Source: Streptomyces hayashii
Lineage (GTDB): Bacteria; Actinomycetota; Actinomycetes; Streptomycetales; Streptomycetaceae
Assembly (NCBI RefSeq): GCF_024539815.1
Contig: NZ_JAHHIU010000009.1
Span: forward strand, 96,383-160,382
Reading direction: 5' to 3'
Length of the DNA stretch: 64,000 nt
In this document: positions 48,291 to 57,193 of the stretch, in pieces
Layout: every line of letters starts with the position of its first letter
How positions within the stretch are numbered: the stretch's first letter is position 1
Notes under the pieces: generated by a model
What the model saw: only the letters and a program-made list of their open reading frames with translations
Told to the model about the DNA's origin: nothing
The model's database searches: none
Made by a program: the position numbers and the translations under genes

Positions 48291-49940
48291 ATGGCAGGCA
48301 GCACGCACACCGTGACCAACCAGCCCCCGCCCCTGACGGGGTACGACGTGTACGGCACCGACCAGGCGCTGGTGGAGGCCGTGGAACGGCACCTGGATCC
48401 GGGGCTGATCGACGAGGCGCGCGCCGAGTTGTCGGCGCTCGGGCGGGCGGCGGGATCCGCGCAGGTGCAGGAGTGGGCGGTGCAGGCCGACGAGCACCCG
48501 CCGAAACTGCGCACCCACGACCGTCACGGTCGTCGTATCGACGAGGTCGACTTCCACCCGGCCTGGCACCGGCTGCTCGGCAAGGGCGTGGGGGCCCAGC
48601 TGACGGCCGCGTGGGCGCGGCCGGGAGGGCATGTTCGGCGGGCGGCCGGGTTCCTGGTGTGGACGCAGGTCGACGCGGGCAACTGCTGTCCGCTGTCGAT
48701 GACCCACGCCGCGGTGCCGGCGCTGCGCGCCGACCCGGAGCTGGCCGCCGAGTGGGAGCCGCGGCTGACGTCCACGATCTACGACCGTGAGCTGCGGCCC
48801 GCCCGTCTGAAGGCCGGGGCCCTGTTCGGCATGGGGATGACGGAGAAACAGGGCGGCAGCGACGTCCGGGCGAACACGACGGTCGCCACTCCGCTCGCCG
48901 AGGACGGGACGTACGAGCTGACCGGGCACAAATGGTTCTGTTCGGCTCCGATGTCGGACGGGTTCCTGGTGCTGGCCCAGGTGACCTCTTCGCAGGGCGC
49001 GGGCGGGCTCACGTGCTTCCTGGTTCCGCGGGTTCTCGAAGACGGTACCCGCAACGTTTTCCGTCTCCAGCGGCTCAAGGACAAGCTGGGGAACCGGTCC
49101 AACGCCTCCAGCGAGGTCGAGTTCGACGGAACGTGGGCGCGTCGGGTCGGTGAGGAAGGTCGCGGGGTGCGCACCATCATCGACATGGTGGCGGCGACCC
49201 GGGTGGACTGCGTGCTGGGCACGGCGGGGTTGATGCGGCAGGCGGTGGCGCAGGCGATCCATCACTGCACCTACCGTGAGGCGTTCGGCGGGAAGCTGGT
49301 CGACAAGCCGTTGATGCGCAACGTTCTGGCCGACCTCGCACTGGAGTCGGAGGCCGCGACCGCCCTTGCGCTGCGGCTGGCCGCGGCCTACGACGACGGT
49401 GGCGAGCAGGAGCGTGCTCTGCTGCGGATCGCCGTACCGGCCGCCAAGTACTGGGTGACCAAGCGGTGTGCGCCGGTGACGGTCGAGGCGTCGGAGTGCC
49501 TGGGGGGAAACGGTTACGTCGAGGAGTCCGGGATGCCCCGGCTGGTACGCGAGTCGCCGCTGAACTCGATCTGGGAGGGGGCGGGTAACGTCCAGGCGCT
49601 GGATGTGCTGCGGGCTCTGCAACGTGAGCCGCAGGCGCTGAACGCCTATCTGCAGGAGGTGGGCCGGGCGCGCGGGGCCGATCACCGGTTGGACGGCGCG
49701 ATCAAGGGTTTGCTGACGGACTTGGCCGATCTGGACGGTGCCGAGGGGCGGGCCCGGCGGCTGGCGGAGCGGTTCGCACTGGTGCTCCAGGGTGCGCTGC
49801 TCGTGCGATTCGGGCCGCCCGAGGTCGCCGACGCGTTCTGCGCCTCGCGGCTGGGAGGGGACGGCGGCGCGGCCTTCGGGACGCTGCCGCACAGTCTGGA
49901 TCTGGCGTCGATCGTCGAGCGGGCCGCGCCTCGGTCGTGA
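48291..49940 (+). CDS. AidB-like acyl-CoA dehydrogenase family protein
   Basis: 549 aa, the length and arrangement of the AidB group. An N-terminal domain (HPAWHRLLGKGV) leads to the FAD-contact motifs GMGMTEKQGGSDVRANTT and LTGHKWFCSAPMSDGFLVLAQ, the helix RTIIDMVAATRVDCVLGTAGLMRQAV, and SECLGGNGYVEESGMPRLVRESPLNSIWEGAGNV. The C-terminal extension beyond residue 450 is as in E. coli AidB, which acts in the adaptive response to alkylation. Whether this one has that role is unknown. Confidence 0.88.
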   Translation: MAGSTHTVTNQPPPLTGYDVYGTDQALVEAVERHLDPGLIDEARAELSALGRAAGSAQVQEWAVQADEHPPKLRTHDRHGRRIDEVDFHPAWHRLLGKGVGAQLTAAWARPGGHVRRAAGFLVWTQVDAGNCCPLSMTHAAVPALRADPELAAEWEPRLTSTIYDRELRPARLKAGALFGMGMTEKQGGSDVRANTTVATPLAEDGTYELTGHKWFCSAPMSDGFLVLAQVTSSQGAGGLTCFLVPRVLEDGTRNVFRLQRLKDKLGNRSNASSEVEFDGTWARRVGEEGRGVRTIIDMVAATRVDCVLGTAGLMRQAVAQAIHHCTYREAFGGKLVDKPLMRNVLADLALESEAATALALRLAAAYDDGGEQERALLRIAVPAAKYWVTKRCAPVTVEASECLGGNGYVEESGMPRLVRESPLNSIWEGAGNVQALDVLRALQREPQALNAYLQEVGRARGADHRLDGAIKGLLTDLADLDGAEGRARRLAERFALVLQGALLVRFGPPEVADAFCASRLGGDGGAAFGTLPHSLDLASIVERAAPRS

Positions 49941-50269
49941 TGACTCCGACCTGCGGAGACCCGTAGAAAGTTGCCGAAAATCGAGGAAACAGGAAGCGGG
50001 GGTGGTGCTGCGCCGACACGGCACCACCCCCGCCGCAATGGCCCTGCGAGGCCAGAATCGCCGCTCGGGACGGCGTGGCTCAAGTTTCAAACAGTCTGTG
50101 GACGTCCACCAGGGTTGCAGGGGGTTGCAACCAGTCAGCGGTTGTGACCGGACTCTGCCCCTCCGGCACGCGTGGACGGCAAGATGGTGGTCTTCAGTAA
50201 GACCGGAAACAGTCGGCGCAAAAACTTGACATCCGGTCGTCGGCCTGTGTGCCCCCGGGAGGCCCAGTG
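49941..50269. promoter_or_regulatory. Spacer with terminator, inverted repeats and TTGACA before the GAF gene
   Basis: Besides the terminator at 49996-50033, it holds GGTTGCA...TGCAACC (about 50112-50131), GGTCTT-CAGT-AAGACC (about 50189-50204) and TTGACATCC near 50226, a possible -35. No gene. Confidence 0.45.
49996..50033 (+). terminator. Terminator of the AidB-like gene
   Basis: GCGGGGGTGGTGC and GCACCACCCCCGC, a 13-bp perfect stem with a 12-base loop, 56 bases after the stop codon. Confidence 0.8.
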
Positions 50270-51568
50270 ATGATGCCACCGATGAACGTGCCGCAGCTCG
50301 CGGCCGTCGACGCCGCACGGGCGGCCCGGGTGCTCAACGAGGTGCGCGCCGCCCGGCTGGCCGGTCAGCGGGCGCGCGTGGCGCTGCGTCCGGTGATCGA
50401 GCAGTCCTGGGAGCGGATGCTGCGCAGCGGCGTCGATCCGGATCACGATTTCAGATCCGGCCTGCTCAGCTCGGACGAGGTCCGGCGGCGGCGCGAGGAA
50501 TCGCCGTTGCGAGAGGTGCTTCCGGTGCTGCGCGAGGGGTTGCTGTCGGTCGCGGACGTGGCCCACCACATCATGGTCGTCGCCGATGAGGAGGGCCGGG
50601 TGCTGTGGCGGGAGGGGTGCAGCCCGGTGTTGCGCAAGGCCGACGGGCTCGGTTTTGAACTGGGCGCGGACTGGGGCGAGGCCGTGGTCGGCACCAACGG
50701 CGTGGGGACGCCGGCGGTGGTGCGCCGCCCCGTGCAGGTCTTCGCCGCCGAGCACTTCGTGCGCTCGCACGCGGCCTGGACCTGTGCGGGCGCCCCCATC
50801 ACCGATCCGCGCAACGGCCGGTTGCTGGGCGTGGTCGATGTCAGCGGGCCGCTGGAGACGATGCACCCGGCCACCCTCGCCTGGGTCGACTCGGTGGCCA
50901 AACTCGCCGAGGCCGGGCTGCGCGAGAAGCATCTGGGGGCGTTGGAACGGCTGCGCGCGGTGGCCGCGCCGGTGCTGGCCCGCCTCGGCGGTCGGGCGGC
51001 GGCGGTGGACGCGGACGGCTGGACGGCGGCGGTGACGGGGATGCCGTACGCGAGCCGGATCGCGCTGCCCAAGTCGCCGTCGCCGGGGCGCCGGTGGCTG
51101 CCGGCGTTCGGGGTGTGCTCGATCGAGCCGCTGGCCGGCGGGTGGCTGGTGCGGTCGGTGGACGAGGCCGCCGAGCCGCTGCCGCGCGACGCGACGCGGA
51201 TCGTGCTGGACCTGACCCGGTCCCGGCGTTGGTCGGTGACGGTCTCGGGAAGTGCGGGCTCGTGGTCCCACGAACTCAGTCCCCGCCACGCCGAGTTGCT
51301 GTATCTGCTGGCTGCGCAGCACGGTGGCCGCAGCGCGGCGGAACTGGCCGAGGACATGTTCGGCGACCCGGCCCGGACTGTGACGGTGCGGGCGGAGATG
51401 TCCCGGGTGCGACGGTATCTGGGAGGTTTTCTGGAACATCGGCCGTATCGTTTCTGCGAGGGTGCCGAGGTCGAGGTGCTGCTACCGACCGATCCACAGT
51501 GCCTGTTGCCCCATTCGACTGCACCCGCAGTGACGCGAAGCCGGATGTCGTCGCCGCAGCAACGATGA
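50270..51568 (+). CDS. GAF-domain transcriptional regulator
   Basis: 432 aa. A GAF sensor at about 75-225 (HHIMVVADEEGRVLWREG, GEAVVGTNGVGTPAV, HAAWTCAGAPITDPRNGRLLGVVDVSG) is of the kind found in AcoR-type activators. The C-terminal domain (SPRHAELLYLLAAQHGGRSAAELAEDMFGD, VRAEMSRVRRYLG) is a winged helix replacing the sigma-54 AAA+ part. In Streptomyces such genes usually sit beside an aldehyde dehydrogenase, and none is here. ATG 50270 follows GGGAGG by seven bases. Confidence 0.87.
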   Translation: MMPPMNVPQLAAVDAARAARVLNEVRAARLAGQRARVALRPVIEQSWERMLRSGVDPDHDFRSGLLSSDEVRRRREESPLREVLPVLREGLLSVADVAHHIMVVADEEGRVLWREGCSPVLRKADGLGFELGADWGEAVVGTNGVGTPAVVRRPVQVFAAEHFVRSHAAWTCAGAPITDPRNGRLLGVVDVSGPLETMHPATLAWVDSVAKLAEAGLREKHLGALERLRAVAAPVLARLGGRAAAVDADGWTAAVTGMPYASRIALPKSPSPGRRWLPAFGVCSIEPLAGGWLVRSVDEAAEPLPRDATRIVLDLTRSRRWSVTVSGSAGSWSHELSPRHAELLYLLAAQHGGRSAAELAEDMFGDPARTVTVRAEMSRVRRYLGGFLEHRPYRFCEGAEVEVLLPTDPQCLLPHSTAPAVTRSRMSSPQQR

Positions 51569-51725
51569 CGCACCGTCGCTCTCCCGATGGCGTCTTCCGC
51601 ATATTTGCGCAGTCTTCGTCCTCTGCGGTGCCCGACTGCCGTAGCATCCCTCTACGGGTCACCCCACCTGCTCCTCGGTCAACGTATGGATCACCAGGCG
51701 CAGTTGGCCCGCCTCGGGAGGACGA

Positions 51726-53048
51726 ATGAGACATCGCGGCCGACACCGCCGACGTAGGCGAGGCAGGGCACTGCGGGCGTTTCTGTCCGGAACGGCCCTC
51801 GCGCTGACCGCCGCCGCCACCATGATCAGTGCCTCCCAGGCGACGGTCACCCACGACAGCCCGGGACGTCTGAAACCGATTGCTACGTCGGCCGAGACCC
51901 GAAAACTGCAGCTGAGGGAAGATCTGGTCCCACGGAGCGCTCTCGACCGGCTGGCCGCCGGAATGGGCACGCCGGTCGGCGTCAGCGCCGTGCTCGACGA
52001 GGCCGACCGCACTCTTCGGGACGCGATCGACTGCTCGCCCGCCGAGCGCGGGGCACTGCCGGTCTCCCCCACGGCCACGCGTGCGTACTGCTGGAACACG
52101 GACGACACCCAGGGGTGGCAGCCGGGCGCGGTCACCACATCGGGAGACGCGGACGACGACGGCGTCTGGGGCGCGAACCGGGTGATCCTCTCGGGCTGGT
52201 CGCGCAACGGCGGAACAACGGCCGACCGCGGTCTGGCCCGGGTCGGCTTCGTGAACGCGGGCGACCTGAACCACCCCTCCTACACCTGGGCGCTGCTCGC
52301 CGTCCCGGTCGACGGCGGGCGGGACTACCGAGGGCTGGTCTCCCACGTCTCCGGGATGGTCTGGTACCAGGACAAGCTGCTGGTCACCGCCGACGACGGG
52401 GATCGGGCCGCGCTCTACGTCTACGACATGAACCGCGTCCAGCGCGCCACGGTCGCCGGGGACGCCGTCGGCCGGGTGCCGGGCGGCTGGTCGGCACACG
52501 GTTACCGCTTCGTACTGCCGGCCGTCGGTTCCTACGAGCTGAGCGGCGGCTCCGACGCGCCGCGCCCAGCAACGGTTTCTCTGGACCGCAGCACCGCGCC
52601 GGACAGCCTGGTAGCCGGCGAATGGACTCTCGACGACGGCGACCGGGGAGCCCGTCTGTGGCGTTACCCCTTCAGCGCCGCCCCCGGGCACGCGGGGCTG
52701 CTCGCGACGGACGCCGCCGGGCGGGTCCACGCCTCGCAGGCGTACGAGACGAAGCTGACCGGAGTGCGGGGTGTGCTGTCCTACCGGGAGCAGTGGTACG
52801 TGACCCGCGCCGCCGGTTCGCACGACCGGCACGGAACGTTGTGGCGGCAGAGCACGGACTCCGACAGGGCGGACGGCAAAGCGAGCGGTTCGGGCGCCGC
52901 CGTGTGCGGTACCGCAGAAACGCACAGCTGCTGGAGCCCGCAGACGGACTCGCTGTCCTACTGGGAGGCCACCGGCGAGGTCTGGACCCAGTCGGGCCGG
53001 GCGCTCTTCGCGCTGCCGCTGGCCTCGATCGACAGAACGGCGGGGTAG
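51726..53048 (+). CDS. Secreted protein of unknown function
   Basis: 440 aa. A very basic n-region (MRHRGRHRRRRRGR) and a hydrophobic core suggest Sec or Tat export, with cleavage after ISASQA. The mature part has WNTDDTQGWQPGAVTTSGDADDDGVWG, LVSHVSGMVWYQDKLLVTADDGD and LWRYPF...GHAGLLATDAAGRVHASQAYETKLTGV, which recall a beta-propeller-like fold. No catalytic motif recognised. GGGAGGACGA directly precedes the ATG. Confidence 0.8.
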   Translation: MRHRGRHRRRRRGRALRAFLSGTALALTAAATMISASQATVTHDSPGRLKPIATSAETRKLQLREDLVPRSALDRLAAGMGTPVGVSAVLDEADRTLRDAIDCSPAERGALPVSPTATRAYCWNTDDTQGWQPGAVTTSGDADDDGVWGANRVILSGWSRNGGTTADRGLARVGFVNAGDLNHPSYTWALLAVPVDGGRDYRGLVSHVSGMVWYQDKLLVTADDGDRAALYVYDMNRVQRATVAGDAVGRVPGGWSAHGYRFVLPAVGSYELSGGSDAPRPATVSLDRSTAPDSLVAGEWTLDDGDRGARLWRYPFSAAPGHAGLLATDAAGRVHASQAYETKLTGVRGVLSYREQWYVTRAAGSHDRHGTLWRQSTDSDRADGKASGSGAAVCGTAETHSCWSPQTDSLSYWEATGEVWTQSGRALFALPLASIDRTAG

Positions 53049-53065
53049 ATGGTTCCCTGGCGGGC

Positions 53066-53638
53066 ATGGCCAACATCCCCGTGACCACCTGGTCCCTGGA
53101 GCAGACGGACCCGACCGACCTCCTCCCGGCCGCAGCGCCCGAGGGCGACGTCCGGATCGTCCGCTCCGAGGTCCCCTCCCCGGAGTTCAGCCGTTTTCTG
53201 TACGCGTCCGTCGGGGGCGACATCCGCTGGATCGACCGGCTGCGCTGGACGTACGCACAGTGGCAGGACCATCTGACGCGTCCAGGGGTGGAGACCTGGG
53301 CCGCCTATGACCGGGGCACGCCGGCGGGGTACGTCGAGCTGGAGCCGCAGGACGACGGAATCGTAGAGATCGTTTACTTCGGCCTGCTCCCCGCCTTCCG
53401 CGGACGGCGGATAGGCGGCCGTCTGCTCTCGTGCGGGGCCGCTCGGGCATGGGATCTCGCGGAGCGCTGGCCCGGGCTGCCGCAGACCAAGCGGGTATGG
53501 CTGCACACGTGCAGTCTCGATGGCGAGCACGCGATGGACAACTATCAGCGGCGCGGTTTCAAGCTGTTCGACACCAAGGTCGAAGAGCAGGCCGAGGTCC
53601 CCGCGCCAGGCCCGTGGCCAGGGGCGTTCCCCGCCTGA
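53066..53638 (+). CDS. GNAT-family N-acetyltransferase
   Basis: 190 aa. The acetyl-CoA-binding motif A is VEIVYFGLLPAFRGRRIGGRLLSCGAARAW near residues 90-120, and YQRRGFKLFDTK gives the C-terminal motif B. Substrate unknown. Starts 17 bases after the secreted-protein stop, in the same direction. No obvious ribosome site. Confidence 0.88.
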   Translation: MANIPVTTWSLEQTDPTDLLPAAAPEGDVRIVRSEVPSPEFSRFLYASVGGDIRWIDRLRWTYAQWQDHLTRPGVETWAAYDRGTPAGYVELEPQDDGIVEIVYFGLLPAFRGRRIGGRLLSCGAARAWDLAERWPGLPQTKRVWLHTCSLDGEHAMDNYQRRGFKLFDTKVEEQAEVPAPGPWPGAFPA

Positions 53639-53787
53639 CCCGCGTCTCTTACCTGTCCTGACCTGCGCGGACAAGAGGACGCGCAGCCATGTGATCGAGG
53701 ACACCCTCGTCTTGCAGAGCGAGACAAGGGTGTCCGAATCGCGGACGAAGCTGGACTGTGTCCAGATCGCCGTGACACGCTTTCGTC

Positions 53788-53871
53788 ATGTCCGGAACTG
53801 GAATTGCCTTGGTGAGTCGGCGGCACGTCGACCTCGGCCGCATGTCCAGCGCCATCTGTCCGGCGAGCTGA
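53788..53871 (+). CDS. Cysteine-ending leader peptide of the sulfur operon
   Basis: 27 codons. The core SRRHVDLGRMSSAICPAS fits the actinomycete leader-peptide pattern RRHxDLxRVSSAxC found before sulfur assimilation genes, with a single cysteine four residues from the end. It lies 130 bases ahead of the sulfite reductase. By analogy, ribosome progress at the cysteine codon would report cysteine supply and tune transcription or translation downstream. There is no clear ribosome site, so it may be made from a leaderless transcript. Confidence 0.8.
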   Translation: MSGTGIALVSRRHVDLGRMSSAICPAS

Positions 53872-53998
53872 CGAGTCGCAGCACCGCCGACGTCTTCGCA
53901 AGAGCCTTCCGCCTGCGCAATGATGCGCACGGTTTTTCCATGCGCCCGTACGCGCAGGTCAGAGCCGCTTCCCGCCTGTCCCGAAGGACGTATCACCC
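53872..53998. promoter_or_regulatory. Leader RNA between the peptide and sulfite reductase
   Basis: 127 bases that would hold any attenuation or anti-Shine-Dalgarno structure linked to the leader peptide. No long hairpin was obvious by eye. GAAGGACG before the sirA ATG is the ribosome site. Confidence 0.4.
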
Positions 53999-55696
53999 AT
54001 GGCCGCCACCCCGCAGAACCCTGCCGCCGCGACTCCCCGCCGCAAGGTGAGCCGTCACCGCGGCGAGGGCCAGTGGGCCGCGGGTCACTTCACCCCGCTC
54101 AACGGAAACGAACAGTTCAAGAAGGACGACGACGGTCTCAACGTGCGGACGCGCATTGAGACGATCTACTCCAAGCGGGGCTTCGACTCGATCGACCCCA
54201 GTGACCTGCGGGGCCGGATGCGCTGGTGGGGCCTGTACACCCAGCGCAAGCCCGGGATCGACGGCGGCAAGACCGCGATCCTGGAGCCGGAGGAGCTGGA
54301 CGACAGGTTCTTCATGCTGCGGGTGCGCATCGACGGCGGGCGGCTGACCACCGAGCAGCTCCGCGTGATCGGCGAGATCTCGCAGGAGTTCGCGCGCGGC
54401 ACGGCCGACATCACGGACCGGCAGAACGTTCAGTACCACTGGATCCGCATCGAGGACGTGCCGGAGATCTGGAATCGCCTGGAGGCGGTCGCTCTGTCCA
54501 CCACCGAGGCCTGCGGCGACACTCCCCGCACGATCCTCGGCTCACCCGTCGCCGGCATCGCCGAGGACGAGATCATCGACGGCACGCCCGCCGTCGAGGA
54601 GATCCACCGCCGCATCGTCGGCAACCCGGCGTTCTCGAATTTGCCCCGCAAGTTCAAGACCGCGGTTTCCGGCTCACCGCTGCTGGACGTGGCACACGAG
54701 ATCAACGACGTTGCGTTCGTCGGCGTGCACCACCCCGAGCACGGCCCCGGCTTCGACGTCTGGGTGGGCGGCGGCCTGTCCACCAACCCGAAGATCGGCG
54801 TGCGTCTCGGTGCCTGGGTCCCGGTGGACGAGGTGCCTGATGTCCACGAGGGCGTCGTCTCGATCTTCCGTGACTACGGTTACCGCCGACTGCGCAACCG
54901 TGCCCGCCTGAAGTTCCTGGTGGCCGACTGGGGCCCGGAGAAGTTCCGGCAGGTTCTGGAGGACGAGTACCTCAAGCGCAAGCTGGTCGACGGCCCGGCC
55001 CCGGCGCAGCCGGTCGAGCGCTGGCGCGACCATGTCGGCGTGCACCGCCAGAAAGACGGACGTTTCTACGTCGGTTTCGCACCGCGCGTCGGTCGCGTGG
55101 ACGGCGCCACCCTGACGAAGATCGCCGAACTCGCCGAGGCGCACGGCTCGGGCCGGGTGCGCACCACCGTCGAGCAGAAGATGATCGTCCTCGACGTCGA
55201 GGAGACGCAGGTCGAGTCGCTGGTCGAGGCGCTGGAGGCGCTGGACCTCACCGCCCGGCCCTCCACCTTCCGGCGCGGCACCATGGCCTGCACCGGCATC
55301 GAGTACTGCAAGCTCGCCATCGTCGAGACCAAGCAGCGCGGTTCGCAGTTGATCGACGAACTGGAGCGCCGCCTCCCGGAGTTCGACGAGCCGCTCACCA
55401 TCAACATCAACGGCTGCCCGAACGCCTGCGCCCGCATCCAGGTCGCGGACATCGGTCTCAAGGGCCAGCTGGTGCTGGACGACCAGGGCCGCCAGGTCGA
55501 GGGCTACCAGGTGCACCTGGGCGGCGCACTCGGATTGGAAGCCGGCTTCGGTCGCAAGGTCCGGGGACTGAAGGTCACCTCGGACGAGCTGCCGGACTAC
55601 GTAGAACGCGTGCTGAAGCGGTTCCAGGACGAGCGCGAAGACGGCGAGCGGTTCGCCGCCTGGGCCTCACGGGCCAGCGAGGAGGCCCTCTCATGA
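53999..55696 (+). CDS. sirA: Ferredoxin-type sulfite reductase
   Basis: 565 aa. Reduces sulfite to sulfide in six electron steps, using siroheme and a 4Fe-4S cluster. Cluster/siroheme cysteines are Cys431 and Cys437 (CTGIEYC) and Cys473 and Cys477 (NGCPNAC). Two parallel sulfite/nitrite reductase halves are visible (YSKRGFDSIDPSDLRGRMRWWGLY; VGGGLSTNPKIGVRLGAWV). Position before cysH/C/D/N and a siroheme chelatase favours sulfite over nitrite. Overlaps the next gene by four bases (ATGA). Confidence 0.93.
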   Translation: MAATPQNPAAATPRRKVSRHRGEGQWAAGHFTPLNGNEQFKKDDDGLNVRTRIETIYSKRGFDSIDPSDLRGRMRWWGLYTQRKPGIDGGKTAILEPEELDDRFFMLRVRIDGGRLTTEQLRVIGEISQEFARGTADITDRQNVQYHWIRIEDVPEIWNRLEAVALSTTEACGDTPRTILGSPVAGIAEDEIIDGTPAVEEIHRRIVGNPAFSNLPRKFKTAVSGSPLLDVAHEINDVAFVGVHHPEHGPGFDVWVGGGLSTNPKIGVRLGAWVPVDEVPDVHEGVVSIFRDYGYRRLRNRARLKFLVADWGPEKFRQVLEDEYLKRKLVDGPAPAQPVERWRDHVGVHRQKDGRFYVGFAPRVGRVDGATLTKIAELAEAHGSGRVRTTVEQKMIVLDVEETQVESLVEALEALDLTARPSTFRRGTMACTGIEYCKLAIVETKQRGSQLIDELERRLPEFDEPLTININGCPNACARIQVADIGLKGQLVLDDQGRQVEGYQVHLGGALGLEAGFGRKVRGLKVTSDELPDYVERVLKRFQDEREDGERFAAWASRASEEALS

Positions 55697-55881
55697 GCGA
55701 GCGGGCGGCCCCTTTCTACTGCCCATACTGCGGCGACGAGGACCTTCGGCCGAGTGAGGCGCCGGAGAGCGGTCACGGGGCCTGGGAATGCGCGGCATGC
55801 AACCGCGCATTCCAGCTGAAGTTCCTCGGGCTGCTCGCCCGGGGCGTTCAGCGCACGGACACAGGAGGGGACCGGATATGA
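55693..55881 (+). CDS. Small Cys4 protein coupled to sulfur genes
   Basis: 62 aa. Two pairs of cysteines, CPYC (residues about 10-13) and CAAC (about 33-36), form a zinc- or iron-binding Cys4 site like a rubredoxin or zinc ribbon. It overlaps sirA and cysH by four bases each, so it must be made with them. I recall the same small gene in the S. coelicolor cluster (SCO6101). Possible electron carrier or maturation factor for the sulfite or APS reductase; unproven. Confidence 0.85.
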   Translation: MSERAAPFYCPYCGDEDLRPSEAPESGHGAWECAACNRAFQLKFLGLLARGVQRTDTGGDRI

Positions 55882-56588
55882 CCACCACTCAGGAAGGCCG
55901 CACGACCGACGAGTTGAGGGCACTGGCCGAGCAGGCGGGCCGCGACCTGGAGGAAGCCTCCGCCCTGGAGATCCTCCAGTGGGCGGTGGACACCTTCGGC
56001 ACGCAGTTCTGCGTGACGTCCTCGATGGAGGATGCCGTGGTGGCGCACCTGGCCTCACGCGTCCTCAAGGGCGTGGACGTCATCTTTCTCGACACCGGTT
56101 ACCACTTCCCCGAGACCATCGGCACCCGGGACGCGGTGGACGCCGTGATGGACGTCAACGTCATCACACTCACTCCGCGCCAGACGGTCGCCGAGCAGGA
56201 CGCCGAATACGGGCCCAAGCTGCACGACCGCGATCCCGACCTGTGCTGCAAGCTGCGCAAGGTGCGGCCGCTCGAGGAGGGACTCCAGGGCTACCGGGCC
56301 TGGGCCACAGGGCTGCGGCGCGACGAGTCCGCGACCCGGGCGAACACTCCGGTCGTCGGCTGGGACGAGAAGCGGCAGAAGGTCAAGGTCTCGCCCATCG
56401 CCCGCTGGACCCAGGACGACGTGGACGCCTATGTCACCGAGCACGGCGTGCTGACCAACCCCCTGTTGATGGACGGTTACGCGTCGGTCGGATGCGCCCC
56501 CTGCACCCGTCGGGTCCTGGAGGGCGAGGACGCACGAGCCGGACGCTGGGCCGGACGGTCCAAGACCGAGTGCGGGCTGCACGGCTGA
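55878..56588 (+). CDS. cysH: Adenylyl-sulfate (APS) reductase
   Basis: 236 aa. PP-loop reductase using thioredoxin to convert APS to sulfite. It has the SSMEDAVVAHL phosphate loop, DTGYHFPET, and both cysteine pairs (DLCCKLRKV and GCAPCTRRV) that hold a 4Fe-4S cluster, which marks it as an APS rather than PAPS enzyme. The catalytic cysteine is in KTECGLHG at the C-terminus. ATG overlaps the preceding TGA. Confidence 0.93.
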   Translation: MTTTQEGRTTDELRALAEQAGRDLEEASALEILQWAVDTFGTQFCVTSSMEDAVVAHLASRVLKGVDVIFLDTGYHFPETIGTRDAVDAVMDVNVITLTPRQTVAEQDAEYGPKLHDRDPDLCCKLRKVRPLEEGLQGYRAWATGLRRDESATRANTPVVGWDEKRQKVKVSPIARWTQDDVDAYVTEHGVLTNPLLMDGYASVGCAPCTRRVLEGEDARAGRWAGRSKTECGLHG

Positions 56589-56656
56589 CCGCCATGACCG
56601 CCGATTCCTTGAACGTCCCCAAACCCAACCCCACTTCTACGAACCGGGAGAACCAC

Positions 56657-57193
56657 GTGACGACCGGAGCCACCGTCTGGCTCACGGGTCTGCCGAGCGC
56701 CGGCAAGACCACCATCGCGTTCGAGCTGGCCGGACGGCTGCGCGAGGAGGGCCACCTCGTCGAGGTGCTCGACGGCGACGAGATCCGCGAGTTCATCTCC
56801 GCGGGCCTCGGTTTCAGCCGCGAGGACCGGCACGTCAATGTGCAGCGCATCGGATTCCTGGCCGAGCTGCTCGCCCGTAACGGTGTGAAAGCGCTTGTGC
56901 CGGTGATCGCCCCGTACGCGGACAGTCGCGAGGCGGTGCGCAAACGGCACCAGGAGAGCGGAACCGCTTACCTGGAGGTGCACGTGGCCACCCCCGTCGA
57001 GGTGTGCTCGGTACGTGACGTGAAGGGCCTGTACGCCAAGCAGGCGGCAGGCGAGCTCAGCGGCCTCACCGGGGTCGACGACCCGTACGAGGCGCCCGAG
57101 ACGCCCGACCTGCGGATCGACTCCCAGGAGCAGACCGTGCAGGAGTCCGCGGCGTCGGTGTACGCCCTGCTCAGCGAGAGGGGACTGGCATGA
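56657..57193 (+). CDS. cysC: Adenylyl-sulfate kinase
   Basis: 178 aa. Phosphorylates APS to PAPS. P-loop LTGLPSAGKTTIAFEL, DGDEIREFIS, the APS-binding segment FSREDRHVNVQRIGFLAELLARNG, and VKGLYAKQAAGELSGLTGVDDPYE are present. GTG at 56657 with GGGAGA six bases upstream gives the family length; an ATG at 56594 would add 21 residues. Overlaps cysD by four bases. Confidence 0.92.
   Translation: MTTGATVWLTGLPSAGKTTIAFELAGRLREEGHLVEVLDGDEIREFISAGLGFSREDRHVNVQRIGFLAELLARNGVKALVPVIAPYADSREAVRKRHQESGTAYLEVHVATPVEVCSVRDVKGLYAKQAAGELSGLTGVDDPYEAPETPDLRIDSQEQTVQESAASVYALLSERGLA

Noticed and set aside
48171..50318. Minus-strand open frame of 715 codons
   Set aside because: Antisense to the AidB-like gene, Arg/Gln-rich low-complexity product.
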